Origin: Pascua guehoae
Taxonomy: Eukaryota > Basidiomycota > Tremellomycetes > Trichosporonales > Trichosporonaceae
Length of the DNA stretch: 64,000 nt
Assembly (NCBI GenBank): GCA_001600415.1
Contig: BCJX01000002.1
Span: forward strand, 3,715,297 to 3,779,296
Reading direction: 5' to 3'
Shown: positions 1 to 11,794 of the stretch, one piece after another
Numbering within the stretch: the first letter of the stretch is position 1
How the letters are laid out: the number at the start of each line of letters is the position of its first letter
Made by a program: the position numbers and the translations under genes
Notes under the pieces: generated by a model
What the model was told of the DNA's origin: nothing
The model's input: only the letters and a program-made list of their open reading frames with translations
The model's database searches: none

Positions 1-852
1 CCCTCTGCCTGCCAGGTCACTCCAGAACGCCATCGACTAACAGCAACTCACGCACACAAGGACAAACTCGACATGCATTCAGACTGACAATAATAGACGT
101 CTTGGCCATGGAATGGCTACGGACCTTGAGAGGATCATCATCGCATGCGAGCTGCCTTGGGAAGCGGGGGTGGGGGGGGGGGGGGGGGTAGGAAGAAAGG
201 GGTTGGGAAGGGAGGGATGAAGGGGTGCAAGAGTACAAGAGACCAGCGAGTGACACTGGTAACGAGCCCGAGTCTGATGAGTGGGAATACCGACACGGCG
301 TGGCTGGGAATAGTGAACGACGGCTGACGCTCTTGACGGGTTCTGGGATGAGCTGGGCGACCAGAGGCCGCGGACGTTGGGTGCTTACAGTGCGATTAGT
401 TGGCTGGGTAAACATCCAAAGATGGTTGGTTGGGGGTATTATGAGAGGAAGGATGAGGAAGAGTGAAAGAGCAAGAGGACGACGTGGAGGATGAAAGAAT
501 GGATGACAAGAAGAAAGAAGATAAAAGGGGCACAAAGGCGCACCTGCGTACCTGCGAGCATGCGAGTACAAGTGTCAGTGTTCAGGTCCCGCTCTCTGAT
601 CTCTTGCACGGCAGGCACAGAGGCACAGAGCGCACTCGTCTCTGCGCATGGATCCCCACCACGCCCACTTGTGCACACCGTGTGACCCACGGCCTGTATC
701 ATGCGTCATGCCCTCTTCGTCTGCATTGCATTGCATCGTATCCATGGGTCATTACCGGTGGTATACCTCTATCTACTACTGTGCAGTCATCCGCTCTTGC
801 CCAGATGAGTCTGCCTCGGCGTGAAGACCTCTGCACGCCTGCACGCCCACGC
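1..852. other. Intergenic, left edge of window
   Basis: No supportable gene. Open frames here are short, lack recognisable domains and conflict between strands. A run of 17 G lies at 172-188. The right part is the 3' flank of SEC24. Confidence 0.6.
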
Positions 853-3800
853 CTATGACCACGGCGCGCGCCATCCCTCGCCGCTGCCCTTTCCGCTGAG
901 CTCATTTGTGACCGTCTTGTGGACGACGGTGAGGAAGTCGGTGTACGGGAGAGCGTCATTGTTGCTGTCCTCGACGAGCTGGTTTGCATACTCGAGTTCG
1001 AGGCCGTCGCGGTCCTGGCGGACGAGGAAGACGGGGAGACGGAGGCCGGCGAGGCGCTCAAGGTGGGTGAGAATGTTGCGAACCTGTGTGGAGAGGAGGG
1101 TGGGGAGGACGGGGAGCTGGGTGATGGTGGGGTCGAGCTCGTCGAGGTTTTCGACGCCGTACAAGTCGTGCAGGATGCGCGGCGACGTGGAATTGCCAAA
1201 CCACAGCATGGCGACCTGGCCGTTGCACAGCAGATAGGCGCCCTCGGGGAGCATGTACAGGTAGGACGCGCGCTGGAAGCGGGGAATCTTGAGCCGGCCA
1301 TTCTTGTCTGGGAAACCATACGAGTCGGCCAGGTCGTGGATGGCCAGGATGCGCGGGTACAGCATGGTCATGATGGCGCCCACAGAGCTGCTCCGGCCTG
1401 CCACCTTGTAGTGGACACGCACGTCGGGCGCCACATTGCCACCCTTGAGCGTCTTGGTCTTGATCATGCACAGCGCATACAGTGGCAAGAGCCCAAAGCC
1501 CTCGGGAAGGACGAGCTGGCCCATGGGGACAGCAGGCGCACAGTGTCGGCGGTACGCAAGCAGAATGCGGTTACACCGTTCAATCAAGCTGGCACGGATC
1601 TCGCGCAGCTGTTTTGTAGGGAGCTGGGCCGCAACTGGGGCGTTAGACGCACTCTCACACGAAAAATCAAAACCACTCACACTCCTTGTAGATGACAGCG
1701 ACCGTCGTGTCCAAGTCTGCAAAGCGGAAAATGTTGCCGATGAGGCTGGCGACATTAAAGCTGAGGTTGAGCAGGCGCACGCGGCGCTCGCCGCTCGCCG
1801 TCGTGTACAGCGTCGCGACCTGCATGTAGGCCATCTGGCGGTCGTTGAGTTTGGATTCGTGCCTGACGGTGGCCGAGAACGCCTTTGTCTCGTCAATGGT
1901 GCCAAACTCGAGGTCGGTCATGGAGCGCTGGTAAAAGTTGCCCGTGTGCTCGGTGACGTGCAGGCCGTTGGAGCAGCGGATGCGGACCGTCGCATTGTAG
2001 GCTGTTTCGCGCGTGATGACACGGCGCACCTCGTCGACGAGCGTCTCGCGGTCGCGCACGGTAAACTTTGGGTGGAAGAACATTTCGCCGCCCGTCACAA
2101 TCGTCGGCGCGCTCACAGACGCCAGGTCCATGGCCTGGTCGGGGAACACAAACGTGTTGACGCCCACGCCGCACTCGGCCAGCTCGTCGGCCACCACGCG
2201 CCAGAACGGCTCGCCAGGCGCAAACAACGCCTTTTCCTTGTCGGTGCCCGCCGACATGGACTCTTCGCGCGGCTTGAGCTTGCCTGGGCCAATGACCGGC
2301 ATGCCAGCCAGGAACATGTTGATCTGGCCACCCGTGGAACGCAGACCGCTCAGCGCACCCTTGATGGCCGAGCCAATCGCGCACGACATGCCGTCGGGCT
2401 GCGTCTCGTACATGCTTGGGATCAGAGAGAGTAATGCCTCGACTTGGGACCTGGAGGGTTAGCACGAGCGTATGCAAGCCGAACCCACCTCGCATCTGTT
2501 GGGTCGACAAGGAACCCGCCGATGAGCGGACAGAATGCGTCGTCGAGGTCGGAGACGACAAGGAGCTGTGGCTGCGCGACCTTTGGCGAAATGTTCCAGA
2601 AACCCACAGTCTGGCCAACAGTGACAAACGCGACACGCTCGCCCTTGCCGATGAGCACGCCGTTTGTCTCTCCCTCTTCCTCGCCCTCGCCCTCTTTTGT
2701 GTCGCCATACAGACCACGGCGGATCGCCTCGCACACCTCGCGCACGATGCCGCGCTGGGCACTCGGTGCGCTGACGTCAATGACAAACACGCGCCCGAGC
2801 GGCATCGGTGGCCGGAGCTTGCGCTCCTTGTGCTCTGGGTGGTGGTGCCGGTTCCGGTGGCCCGGTTGCGGCGTGGCGCCGCGCGATGGAACGGGTGTCT
2901 GCGCGCCGAGGCTCGACTGGAGCGCGCCCAAAAGGTCGGCACCGGTCGTCGCGAGCGCGTCGCCGGCAGCCTGGAACGTTGCCGCACTCGTGTCCTCGGC
3001 ATCGAGCAGAGACGCAGGCTGCGGGAACCAGTACTCGCGCGGGACGGCAAAGTCGACAGTGCCGTGGAGCAGCTCGGGGCGGTCCTGGTGGTCGACACGC
3101 TGGCCCGTGGCTGCAATGTGTGCAAAGTACGCGGCGTGTACGCCGTTTTCACCATTGCACAGGTTGCACACCCATTTGCGCCCACCGTCAATGAACCGCA
3201 CCCACGGGTTAATGTACCCGCGGCACTTGTCACAGCGTGGTGGGCCGGGCTCCTCGCTATCGGGTGTAGCCGACAGCACATCCGTCGCGCTCTGTCCAGC
3301 CACCCAGCTCGACACAAGAGGGGTTGGCTCCTCGTCGTACCGCAACGGCGCAAACGGCTGGACAATCACGCCAAACGGCAGGCCCGTCGTGTTGAGCAGC
3401 TGCGATGTCGATGGGACCACTGGCAACGTCGACCGGATGTGACGCGGAAGCGAATTGCCTGCACGTCAGCCAATCTCGCGTGCGTGTGGTTCCAATTCCC
3501 CCCCGCACACACCTTGGTCGATGCCACGGTAGTCGGTCGTCGAGAAGGGTATCAAGCCCTTGGTGTCGCACGATTGAAAGTCCTCGTCATCCCACACATT
3601 CTGGTCCATCTCCTGCGCGTCGACGGGGTCGGGCACCTGGGAAGGGTCGAGGCGGACGCGAGGGCCAGAGAGGTTGGCTCCCGTCGAGTGCGGCGGGGGG
3701 CGGATATGGTTCTCGGGCGGGTAGACTGGCTGCTGCTGCTGTTGCTGGTGCACCGGCTGTTGGGGGAGCACGTTGGGGTGGCCGTACTGCTGCGACGCCG

Positions 3801-4104
3801 GAGGAGCGTAGGGCCCAGTCGGCGGAGGTGTCCTCCGGTCCGACACCTGATGCAACTGTGGCCCAGCAGGGTTGACATATTGCTGTTGGTATCCCTGCTG
3901 AGGCTGTTGGTATCCCTGCTGGGGCTGCTGGTATCCCTGCTGGTACATCTGTGGTTGTTGCGGCTGCTGTCCGAATCCAGCTGGCGAGAATGTCGGACCA
4001 GGAGGAGGCTGCTGCTGCTGCCACTGAGCCTGCTGTCCTTGTCCCTGCTGGGCTGGGCCGCCCAAGAGGGAGGGGTCGACGGCGTGGCGCGAGCGTGGCG
4101 GCAT
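853..4104 (-). CDS. SEC24: COPII coat cargo-adaptor subunit Sec24
   Basis: Sec24 pairs with Sec23 in the inner COPII coat and selects cargo at ER exit sites. Four exons read about 4104-3513, 3458-2489, 2450-~1670 and ~1640-853. The N-terminus is a Q/P-rich disordered tail with repeated GYQQPQQ units. Then come the ordered Sec24 parts: DYRGIDQGNSLPRHIRSTLP, a zinc-finger ribbon (CDKC then CNLC), the trunk domain starting PLRYDEEP, the SMYETQPDGMSCAIG block, the beta-sandwich, the helical region (LLPLYALCMIK) and a gelsolin-like C-terminus ending APWS. Length (about 1000 residues) and domain order fit the family. The exon 2/3 junction restores the frame into the MYETQPDG block. It diverges from the TBC GAP at 4737, so the 630-bp gap holds both promoters. 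Confidence 0.95.
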
Positions 4105-4399
4105 GGCGACCGGGTGTTGAGAAAGGAGTGTGGTAGGTGTGGCCTTTGTGGGCCGTCCCAGAGAGAAATGGATGTGGTGGGAGTCGTCGTCGTAGTGACT
4201 ACTACTTTAGTCTTGCAAACACGTCGACACAGAGGCACCACCCACTGAAAGATGAGACGCGGTGTGCTGGGTGGACTAAAGTGGGGGGAATAAACAGATC
4301 ACCCATCCATTTCCGGATCGCCCATTGCCCTGTTGCCGTGTTGCTCCGGCTAAATCGAAACCCATGACAGGCAGCAGGCAGGCCGCGTCGTCGTCAGTC

Positions 4400-4424
4400 A
4401 GTGCAGTGCAGTGCAGTGCAGTGC
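4400..4424. repeat. Five perfect AGTGC tandem repeats
   Basis: A 5-bp unit is repeated five times in the shared upstream region of SEC24 (-) and the TBC GAP (+), about 300 bp from each start. It may be a microsatellite or a clustered binding site; the sequence does not decide. Confidence 0.8.
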
Positions 4425-4736
4425 TGCCACCCAGTGTGGATTCTCCTTGCTTGCTCGAGACGCGACGTCACTCACCACCACTACTGCACCACCACTGCGG
4501 CGCGCGCCACATGAGACCCCGATCCCGACCAACGACTTCTACCAAGTTACACCACACCACATCCATCCAAACTCCTGCACAGCATCTCGCATCTTATCCC
4601 ACCCTCGACACTCTCTACTTCCCCTGCTCCCTTTCCACCTCGCCAAAACACTCTCCATTCAACGGTATCCATTCTCCCCACCTCCGGCCACTTTTATCGC
4701 CCAGCCGGCACTCGCACCACAACCGCATCGCTCGCC

Positions 4737-7700
4737 ATGACGCGAACCGACGGCCCAAAGGTACACTTTACCCTTTCATCGCCACCCACCACTGTGCCAC
4801 ACTAACTCTCCTAGCCGCTCATCGATATCGAGCGAGACCTCGCACACCTCAACATCAATGCACGCCGTTCCCCAGACGGTTCCTACCACGTTGCGCGCCG
4901 AGGTAGTTCCCGCGGGTGGCGCACTCCCTCGCCAAGGCATTCGGCGCCTGTTTCTCGCTCGTCGACGCCCACCCAAGGCGACGCGGACCGCAAGGCACGC
5001 CTGATCTACTGCAAGTCACATGTCGCGATTCACCCAACACAGCTCAAGCGCGACCACATCTCGGGGCTGCTGGGGATAGTCGAAGTGGACAAGAATGTGG
5101 CCGCCGTTCCAGACCCGACGGGCTCGCCACGTCCCAGGGCTCGCGCAGCCAAGGAAACGCTTGTTGTCTGGGTTCCAGATGAGCTGTTTATGCGCATGTC
5201 GGACGAGGACAAGAAGAGCTACAAGCGCGTCGAGGGCAGACTAAACGGGACACCGACAGAGGAAGACGGTAGGTGACGGTGTCTGGCGTTGCAAGCGGTA
5301 CCCCCAGGGCCGTTCCGCAGCTGTGGCGATGCTCAAATGACGGCACTAACTCGCTGCAGGATTTGTCTTTGTGTCATTACCTGCGCCACGCGGAGAGAAG
5401 TATGCCTTTTCGGTCCCTGTCAGCAACCTGTACAGCATTCTCGTGTACCCCGTGAGTGTACCTGGGGGCCCGCCGCTGACCAGATAGCCGAGCCTGTCCC
5501 ACTGGTACGGGTCTGCAACCTTCAAGTGAGTAGCCGTTTATTTGGCCAGCTTACCTGTGATTTACGTTGACATCAGCCTCCTGGGTGGAGTCTCCCTTCC
5601 GACACTCTTCTTCCACGACGATCAGACACCGCTGGTCACGACCCCCAGGTCAAACGACCCGCCGACCCCTCCGTGGGGGTTCCCTCCATTCCTGGCGGTG
5701 CTCCGCAAGCATGCCACGCTCCTGCGGTCGCGCCTCGTGACTGCGAGCAACAACCGTGGCAGCGAGCTGTGGCTCATCAACCCGAGCAAAAGCGACCGCG
5801 AAGTGCACGAATCAGGCTATGAAGAGATACACAGAGCCGGGAGCTCGCGCGAGCCCTCAGCAGCGTACCCCCCACCGGCGCAGTACCCATCTTTCCCCGC
5901 GGCAGGCGCTGCGTCTCCGCGCGAGTCGCTCCTGATCGGCCTGTCCAACATTACCAACATGGCGCGCCACACGGCTCAAAACGTGCTCAACCACCCGCTC
6001 GCCAAGCCTGTCGTGCCGCATTTGCCACCGGCATTCCGGACGCTCGTCAATGCGCCCGGCGAGTGGGAACGGCAACGGCTCCCAGTCAAGACTGGGTCGA
6101 GCCGGAACCCGGACGTCGCGACCGAGTTTGAGGCCGCAAGACTATACCTTGCGCGCTGGGCACGTGTCGTCGCCGAAGAGGGCGAGCGGTCGAGGCGCGA
6201 CGAGATTGCGTCCCAGGCCGGCCGGGGCGATGCGAGCGGCGACGAGGATCTCACCGACCTCGGTGTCTTTTCGCTCCTCCCCAGCACGTCAAAGCGGCCG
6301 ATGCCCAAGCCGACACGCAACCCTCACCACCCCATCACTGCCGCCGACTGGACTGCCTTTGTACTCCAGGGCCAGGACGAAAAGTTTGTCCGTGGCGAAA
6401 TCTTTCGTCGTGGATTCACCGACTCGCCCGAGCCTGATCAGATGGCCGTGCGCCGCGAGGGATGGGAGGTGCTGCTTGGTATCGTGCCGTGGTCTGTGAG
6501 CGAGGGCGAGGGCGACGCGCTCGAGAGGAGGAACCGTGGGCGTGCGAGGGTTCTTGCGGAGAAGCGTGCAGAATACGCCACGCTCCGTGACGGCTGGCGC
6601 GACAAGACGGAAAGCGGCGAGGCACCGGAAGAATGGCGTGAAGAGTGGCACCGCATTGACGTGGGTACACCTCGAGCGTGGGGGATGGTAACTAACCCTG
6701 CTAGGTGGACTGCCGTCGCACAGACAGGACGCAGCCGATTTATGCGTTTACGCCAGAGGATTCACACGCCGACGACAGTGCCGGCAACGGCACCTGGGGC
6801 GAGCATGACAAGGAGGAGGAGGGCGGCCATGCGCCGTTGAACCGTGAGGTTGGCACTGGAGATGTTTACTAACCGCAGCCCACATTGCCTCGCTGCGCGC
6901 CATCCTCATGACCTACCACGTCCACGCGCCAGAGCTTGGTTACGTCCAGGGTGAGATGCAACTCCTTGATGCCGGCTAACACGCAGGCATGTCGGACCTC
7001 CTGAGCCCAATCTACTATGTTGTCGACGGCGAAGAGGCCGACGCGTTCTACGGCCTTGTCGGTGTGATGCGCATGATGGAGTCGAACTTCCTCCGCGACC
7101 AGAGCGGTATGCGCCGCCAGCTCAGCACGCTCCAGCAGCTCATTGGCCTCATGGACCCCGAGCTCTATGGCCACCTCGGTGAGTCTCTAACCACGACCCC
7201 CGCTGACAATGGCAGAGCGCACTGAGTCGCTCAACCTCTTCTTCTGCTTCCGCTGGATCCTCATTGCGTTCAAGCGCGAATTCAAGTTTGAGGCCGTCAT
7301 CAAGCTCTGGGAGGTCCTGTGGACGCGCTACTATTCGGACCGCTTTGTGCTCTTTGTCGCCCTCGCCGTCCTCCAGAGCCACCGCGACGTCATTATCCGC
7401 TATCTCACAGAGTTTGACGAGGTGCTCAAGTACGCCAACGACTTGAGTGGCACGGTGAGTCGGGCGGGCGGTGTAGGTTAGAGTATTGGGAGGTGTTTCG
7501 GGAGGTGTTGCAGTTGGGTCCGACCCACATCAATGGCATCATGGCAGCCTTTTGCACGCAACCCAGATCATAGACCACTCAAGCCAGAACATACACTACC
7601 CAATGAACCGCGGCTGACCGCTACCCCAGATCGACCTCGACACCACGCTCGCTCAGGCCCAGGTCCTCTTCCTGAGCTTCCAAGCCGTTGTCGAGGAGAT

Positions 7701-7836
7701 TGACGCCGAGAACGGAATAAACTCGGACGCGCCAGGTCTGCGCCGCCGCAAGCCTAGCGCCGGCGGGACCGAACGCCGCCCCACCATCACCCCCGAGCTC
7801 CGCGAACTGCTCAACGCGTGGACGCCAGCCGAGTGA
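4737..7836 (+). CDS. Rab GTPase-activating protein, TBC domain (Gyp7/TBC1D15 type)
   Basis: TBC proteins speed GTP hydrolysis on Rab GTPases; Gyp7 acts on Ypt7-type Rabs of the late endosome and vacuole. The first exon is tiny: it encodes MTRTDGPK and is followed by an intron ending CTAG at about 4814. The N-terminal half has the Gyp7-like PH-type region (LIYCKSHVAIHPT, FVFVSLP, NLYSILVYP, HWYGSATF, LGGVSLPTLFFHDD). The TBC domain starts near 6380 (RREGWEVLLGIVPW). It has the catalytic arginine finger in the IDVDCRRTDR block spanning the intron at about 6660-6705, and the glutamine finger in YVQGMSDLLSPIYYV near 6945-7020. The C-terminus is ELRELLNAWTPAE. At least eight short introns are present; the last, about 7455-7629, is longer (roughly 175 nt). 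Several middle exons are visible only in pieces, so exact boundaries are approximate. Confidence 0.9.
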
Positions 7837-8287
7837 GGTTGACAGTGAGGCGTGCGTTCCTTGCCGTTCTGGCGTGCTGTCATACTTCAGGCACGCTGGT
7901 CGTTTCTCCCATGCTCTATTGCCCCTTTATGCTCCCCGTGCTTGCTTGCTCCTGTGTGCTCCATGTCCAACTCTCCCGCCAGTGCCCGCTCTGATCCCTG
8001 CTTTACTCACTGCCCTTGGCTGTTCCTTGTTGCTCCAGCCTGGACCCAGCGATGTGCCATCGTAGACTGTACACGCTGTAGCATTAGAGATGTCTCTGCT
8101 TGCTACCTGTTGCGTTGCTGCGACGTTGCTGTTTGAGGCACCGATGCTCTCCTCGGATCACAGCCAGTGCACCCTGGCTTGAGCTCTGACTTCAGTCCTG
8201 GCTTCAGCACCTCAACAATCCAGCAGTCGTGCACACGAGGGCCCGGTGACGGCGCCGGGACGGCGCTCGGCGCTGCCTTTCAGCATC
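7837..8287. other. Intergenic, 3' flank of TBC GAP and 5' flank of tRNA-Leu
   Basis: No gene seen. The sequence is C/T-rich and its open frames resemble no protein family. Confidence 0.6.
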
Positions 8288-8376
8288 GGCGAGATGGCCG
8301 AGCGGTCTAAGGCGCTGTGTTAAGGTTTATTCACCTCCGCAGTCTTCGGACGTGGGTTCGAATCCCACTCTCGTCA
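8288..8376 (+). tRNA. tRNA-Leu(AAG) with an 11-nt intron
   Basis: The acceptor stem GGCGAGA (8288-8294) pairs with TCTCGTC (8369-8375), followed by discriminator A. The D-arm GCCGAGCGGTCTAAGGC is typical of leucine tRNAs. The anticodon stem CTGTG (8315-8319) pairs with CGCAG (8338-8342) around an 18-nt loop. Removing 8326-8336 leaves a 7-nt loop with anticodon AAG at 8322-8324 and G37. The long variable arm (TC-TTCG-GA) marks class II, and the T stem GTGGG/CCCAC closes TTCGAAT. A run of five T at 8407-8411 is a plausible Pol III terminator. Confidence 0.93.
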
Positions 8377-8483
8377 GAAGAGGATTCACTTTCTCCCAAG
8401 CCAACCTTTTTGGGCGTGCCGGGGTCGTCCAAGGGCTGCCCATGCCTTCGTCGTTGGCAAACCAACCAGTAGCATGAGACAGG

Positions 8484-10218
8484 CTACTTTTTGCGCGCGA
8501 GCACGAGCACAAACGGCCACGCCACCTCAAACGTCTCGCCCACCACGGGCGTAATCTCCCTCATCGCCCGGCCGACCACATCGTCTCCCCTGCCGCGTTC
8601 TTTATCCTCGGGGTGCGTCTCGTGGAACGCATGGAGCGCACTACACGTCCGAAAGTATCCCTCGAGCTCGCGCGGCGTCCATGTACGCAGCAGGTGCCAT
8701 GTCCCGTCTGTACCGGATTTCAGGCGGAGCTCGGCCGCGGCGTCCCACGTGGTATTGGTGGGCTGGTCCGTGGCAGGTTCGTCAATCGTGCTCGCCTTGG
8801 GGTGCCCGTCGCCGCTCAGATCCGGGAGGGATGTGAGGATGGCCTCGGTGCGCGTGTCGTGTACGGGCGGGACGGGGAAGGGCACCGCGTCCAGCAGGCC
8901 CTCGACGATGGAGCGCCCGGGCTGACTCCAGTAGGGTCCTAGTGTGACCTGGAGGAGGCGTGTGACGACGGCGTTGAGCGCGGGGTGCGCGGGGAAGGTC
9001 ATTTCGCCGTAGCCCTGGCGTGTTAGTAGGGACACGGGGGCGTGGTGGTGGGGGCTGGGTGTAGAGGCGGGAGGAGTCCTGGGATCAAGGTCATTCTGGA
9101 TATCAGAGCGGGGGTGTCTGATCGGGTGTCGATTGGTCTGGCTTGATGCGTCTCGCCGGTACCTGGGTCACGTTGGGGCTGGACTGGTATGGGCATGGTG
9201 GCGGAAGCTGGCCTGCTACGAGCTAGACTCGTAGCTGGGCCTAGCTGTCGCTCGACGCGCCCACTTCCGGCCTGCCTGCTTTGACGCAGTCGATCTCACG
9301 AGAATTCTACCGATCGTTTACCAACGGCCTCTGTTGCTGTGGGCCTCTCCTAACCACGCCTCTTGACGCACAATGTCTCTACTTCCAGTCCCAGATCCAG
9401 CCCCAAGTCCAGCATCCAGTCCCGCACCCCTTTACCTCTCGCCAAACACCCAGTTTCTAGCCGGCCCCCAACTCACAGCATAAGCCACACTCCCCCTGGG
9501 CCGCAACACACGCCCAATCTCGCCCCAGCTGCGCGAATGGTCAAACCAGTGCGCCGCCTGGCCGGCAACGACGAGGTCGACGCTCGCGTCCGCGACCCCC
9601 GCGGCGCGCAGGTCTTCGGCGCCGCCGACGCGGTACGCAATCTGCGCCCGCGGCGGGTCGGGCTGCAGGCCCACAGAGACCATTTTCGCCGACGGGTCGA
9701 GGGCGGTCACGGTGTCAAAGGTCGGGGCGAGGTTGAGCGCCATGAAGCCTGGTGTTAGCGGGCATGTCGCAAGACGCCGCTATCGGTGCGCCCGTGCCGC
9801 CAGTTTACGCATGTTGGCGCTGTGAACACCAGCCATCGCACAAAGTCTCCGTCTCGCCGCCATGACCACTCGCCGTACTCACCTGGCCCACAGCCCAGGT
9901 CGAGCGCGTGGCTAAACGCGCCGCCGCCCGCGCGGTGGTAGGCGGTGATGATTTCGTATACCCGCGGCGGATACGTTCTGGCATTAGGTTCAGGACAGGT
10001 CGTGGTGCACAAGGCGGTAGGGTTTATGCCGCTGGACAAGGGCGGGGGAGCCTGGAGAGCAAGCTCAGAGTAAGAGCACGCCACTCGCGCACGTTCTCAA
10101 TGGCCAGCGTGTCGATATCCCAGCAGCTAGAGTGTGCACGGCGTGGTATTCATGGCACTCACGGGCGGAAGGCGAGGTATCCCGCGGCGTCAAAGGTTGC
10201 TTTGGCAAACTGGGCCAT
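8484..10218 (-). CDS. Class I SAM-dependent methyltransferase (trans-aconitate methyltransferase-like)
   Basis: The protein is a small fungal SAM-dependent methyltransferase; the substrate is unknown. Exons: 10218-10163, 9977-9893, 9748-9477 and 9014-8484, all joined in frame. The start reads MAQFAKATFDAAGYLAFRP, the usual N-terminus of this family. Motif I is HALDLGCGPG in exon 2. Exon 3 carries the acidic motif II residue (ALDPSAKM), GGAEDL and the motif around VVAGQAAHWFDHSRSWGEIGRVLRP. The C-terminal half has GYGEM and LLQVTLGPYWSQPGR, as in Tmt1-like enzymes. Intron 3 (9015-9476, 462 nt) is about ten times the local norm. The enzyme is probably cytosolic, as no signal peptide is seen. 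Trans-aconitate as substrate is only a guess from family resemblance. Confidence 0.88.
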
Positions 10219-10674
10219 TGTTGTTGAGGCGTTCAGGGTGGGACACGCGTTGGATGAGTTTGGGGGTCGCGGTTTGGGTGCTCTTGGCTGTCACTTGTGC
10301 ACAGGTCGCACGGGGGTCAGTTGGTGAGTTGATATATGAGTCAGTTGTCGAGGAGATGCGTAAATAGCACCAGGTTGAGAGCGAGTATCGTCGCACAAAG
10401 CCGAGGTTGAAACAATGACGCACATGAGGTGCAATCGGCTGGTCGGAGATAGCCACCCGAAGTTGGGTGAGCCATGTTTTGACACCATCCATCGTCTCTA
10501 TTGTCCAACTTTGGCATCCACCACTGCGTGCACCCCTGTGCGTCATCCAGCAACCGCACCGCCCGGACCGAACACGCCGACGCCGACCGACGAGCCCCGC
10601 TCCCTGCCTCCTGCACGACCGACGAGCCCCGCCCCCTTGCTCCCTGCACGACCTCGTAACTCCTACTCCCGACG
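10219..10674. other. Divergent promoter region
   Basis: This 456-bp gap separates the start codons of the methyltransferase (-) and the DUF4604 protein (+). No TATA box or further gene is evident; the part before 10675 is C-rich. Confidence 0.6.
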
Positions 10675-11015
10675 ATGGGCCGAGACCGCGAGCCGTCGCG
10701 TGCGCAGTACTCTGCGGGCCTGACCTATGTCGCGCAAAAGCCCGCGTTCCTGCAGAGCTTTGGACGCGCAATGGGGGCAGAGCGTGATGATGGACCATCG
10801 GGGTCAGGCTCTGGGTCTGGGTCGGGGCGCGCGGCGCTGCCCGAGGGCCACGAGGGGCGGTGGGATGGAAACGACGACGATGAGGAGGAAGACGAGTGGG
10901 AGATGAACTTTGGCGGGAGCGACGAGGGCCCGCAGGTCGTCGTGCTCAAGGAGGGACGGCATCTGAGTGCCGACGAGGTGGCGAGGGTGAGGCGACGAGG
11001 TGAGTGCGGTTGGGT

Positions 11016-11077
<62 letters not shown>

Positions 11078-11454
11078 GGTGCTTGGGCTGTCGCCTCTGG
11101 TAGCAGCGGCGGGTGCTGGAGGGGAGAAGGTCGAAGCTGTGGAGACAGGACTGTATGGCTGATGGGCTCGACTTCAGACGCTGACCGCCAGCAAAGGGCC
11201 TTCCGACGCCATCACCACCGCCTGAATCCAAGGTCGTGGACAAGGACGCCAGACCAAAGCCCGGCGGCGTGTCTGCCTCGTCGTCGTCGTCGAAAAAGAT
11301 CAACGCTCGCCCAACGCCCGCGGGAGCCAAGCGCAAACTCGTCGATGACAGCGATGGCAAGGACGCCAAGAAGGATGGCAAGGAGGGCAAGAAGAAGAAA
11401 AAGGGCAAGGCCGCAAAGGGCCTGCTGAGCTTTGACGAGGCTGATGGCGAGTAG
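10675..11454 (+). CDS. DUF4604 / KIAA1143-family nuclear protein
   Basis: A conserved eukaryotic protein of unknown biochemical role. Exons 10675-10999 and 11192-11454 join in frame to give about 195 residues. Family landmarks appear in order: an N-terminal GLTYVAQKPAFLQSFGRAMG block, an acidic stretch (DDDEEEDEWEMNF), PQVVVLKEGRHLSADEVARV, a lysine-rich tail and the terminal LLSFDEADGE. These match the layout of vertebrate KIAA1143 (PAFLxRF, PQVVVLKKGDLS, LLSFD at the C-terminus). The lysine-rich tail suggests nuclear localisation. The single intron (11000-11191) contains a 61-nt G homopolymer. Confidence 0.88.
11016..11076 (+). repeat. 61-nt uninterrupted poly(G) tract inside an intron
   Basis: The run starts 16 nt inside the intron after the GTGAGT donor of the DUF4604 gene and is uninterrupted to 11076. 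True length may differ from the assembly, because such tracts slip in sequencing. Confidence 0.9.
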
Positions 11455-11794
11455 ACTCTGTTGGGAGACTGGAGACGAGCAGTGGGTAGCTCTATGGGGA
11501 GCGTCCATTCAGCGCAGGCAGATGCCCACGATGACATGCATGTATTGTACCGACCCCACCATAGTCTGCGCATCGGGGCCTGCAAGCTGCACCATGCATC
11601 ATGCATTACTGATCAAGAGCACGCAAAGTGGCCAGGACAGGAGGTACAGTTGGAGCGAAACTGGGGGCACGTGGTTGGCTGTCACTCGCACTGGGCCCTT
11701 CTCGACGTCACGGCCAAAAGTCGCCGCAAAAGTTGTTACCATCATCGCCCTTTTGCCATCGTCCACTGCTCCTCTCACACCACACCACACCACG
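11455..11794. other. Intergenic between DUF4604 gene and NDUFAF6
   Basis: Both flanking genes run on +, so this 340-bp gap holds a 3' flank and a promoter. The start of NDUFAF6 is preceded by a CA-rich leader (ACACCACACCACACCACG). No gene seen. Confidence 0.6.

Noticed and set aside
2416..4248. 610-codon plus-strand open frame opposite SEC24
   Set aside because: It is antisense to clear SEC24 exons, R/L/V-rich with no domain, and is a by-product of GC-rich third positions.
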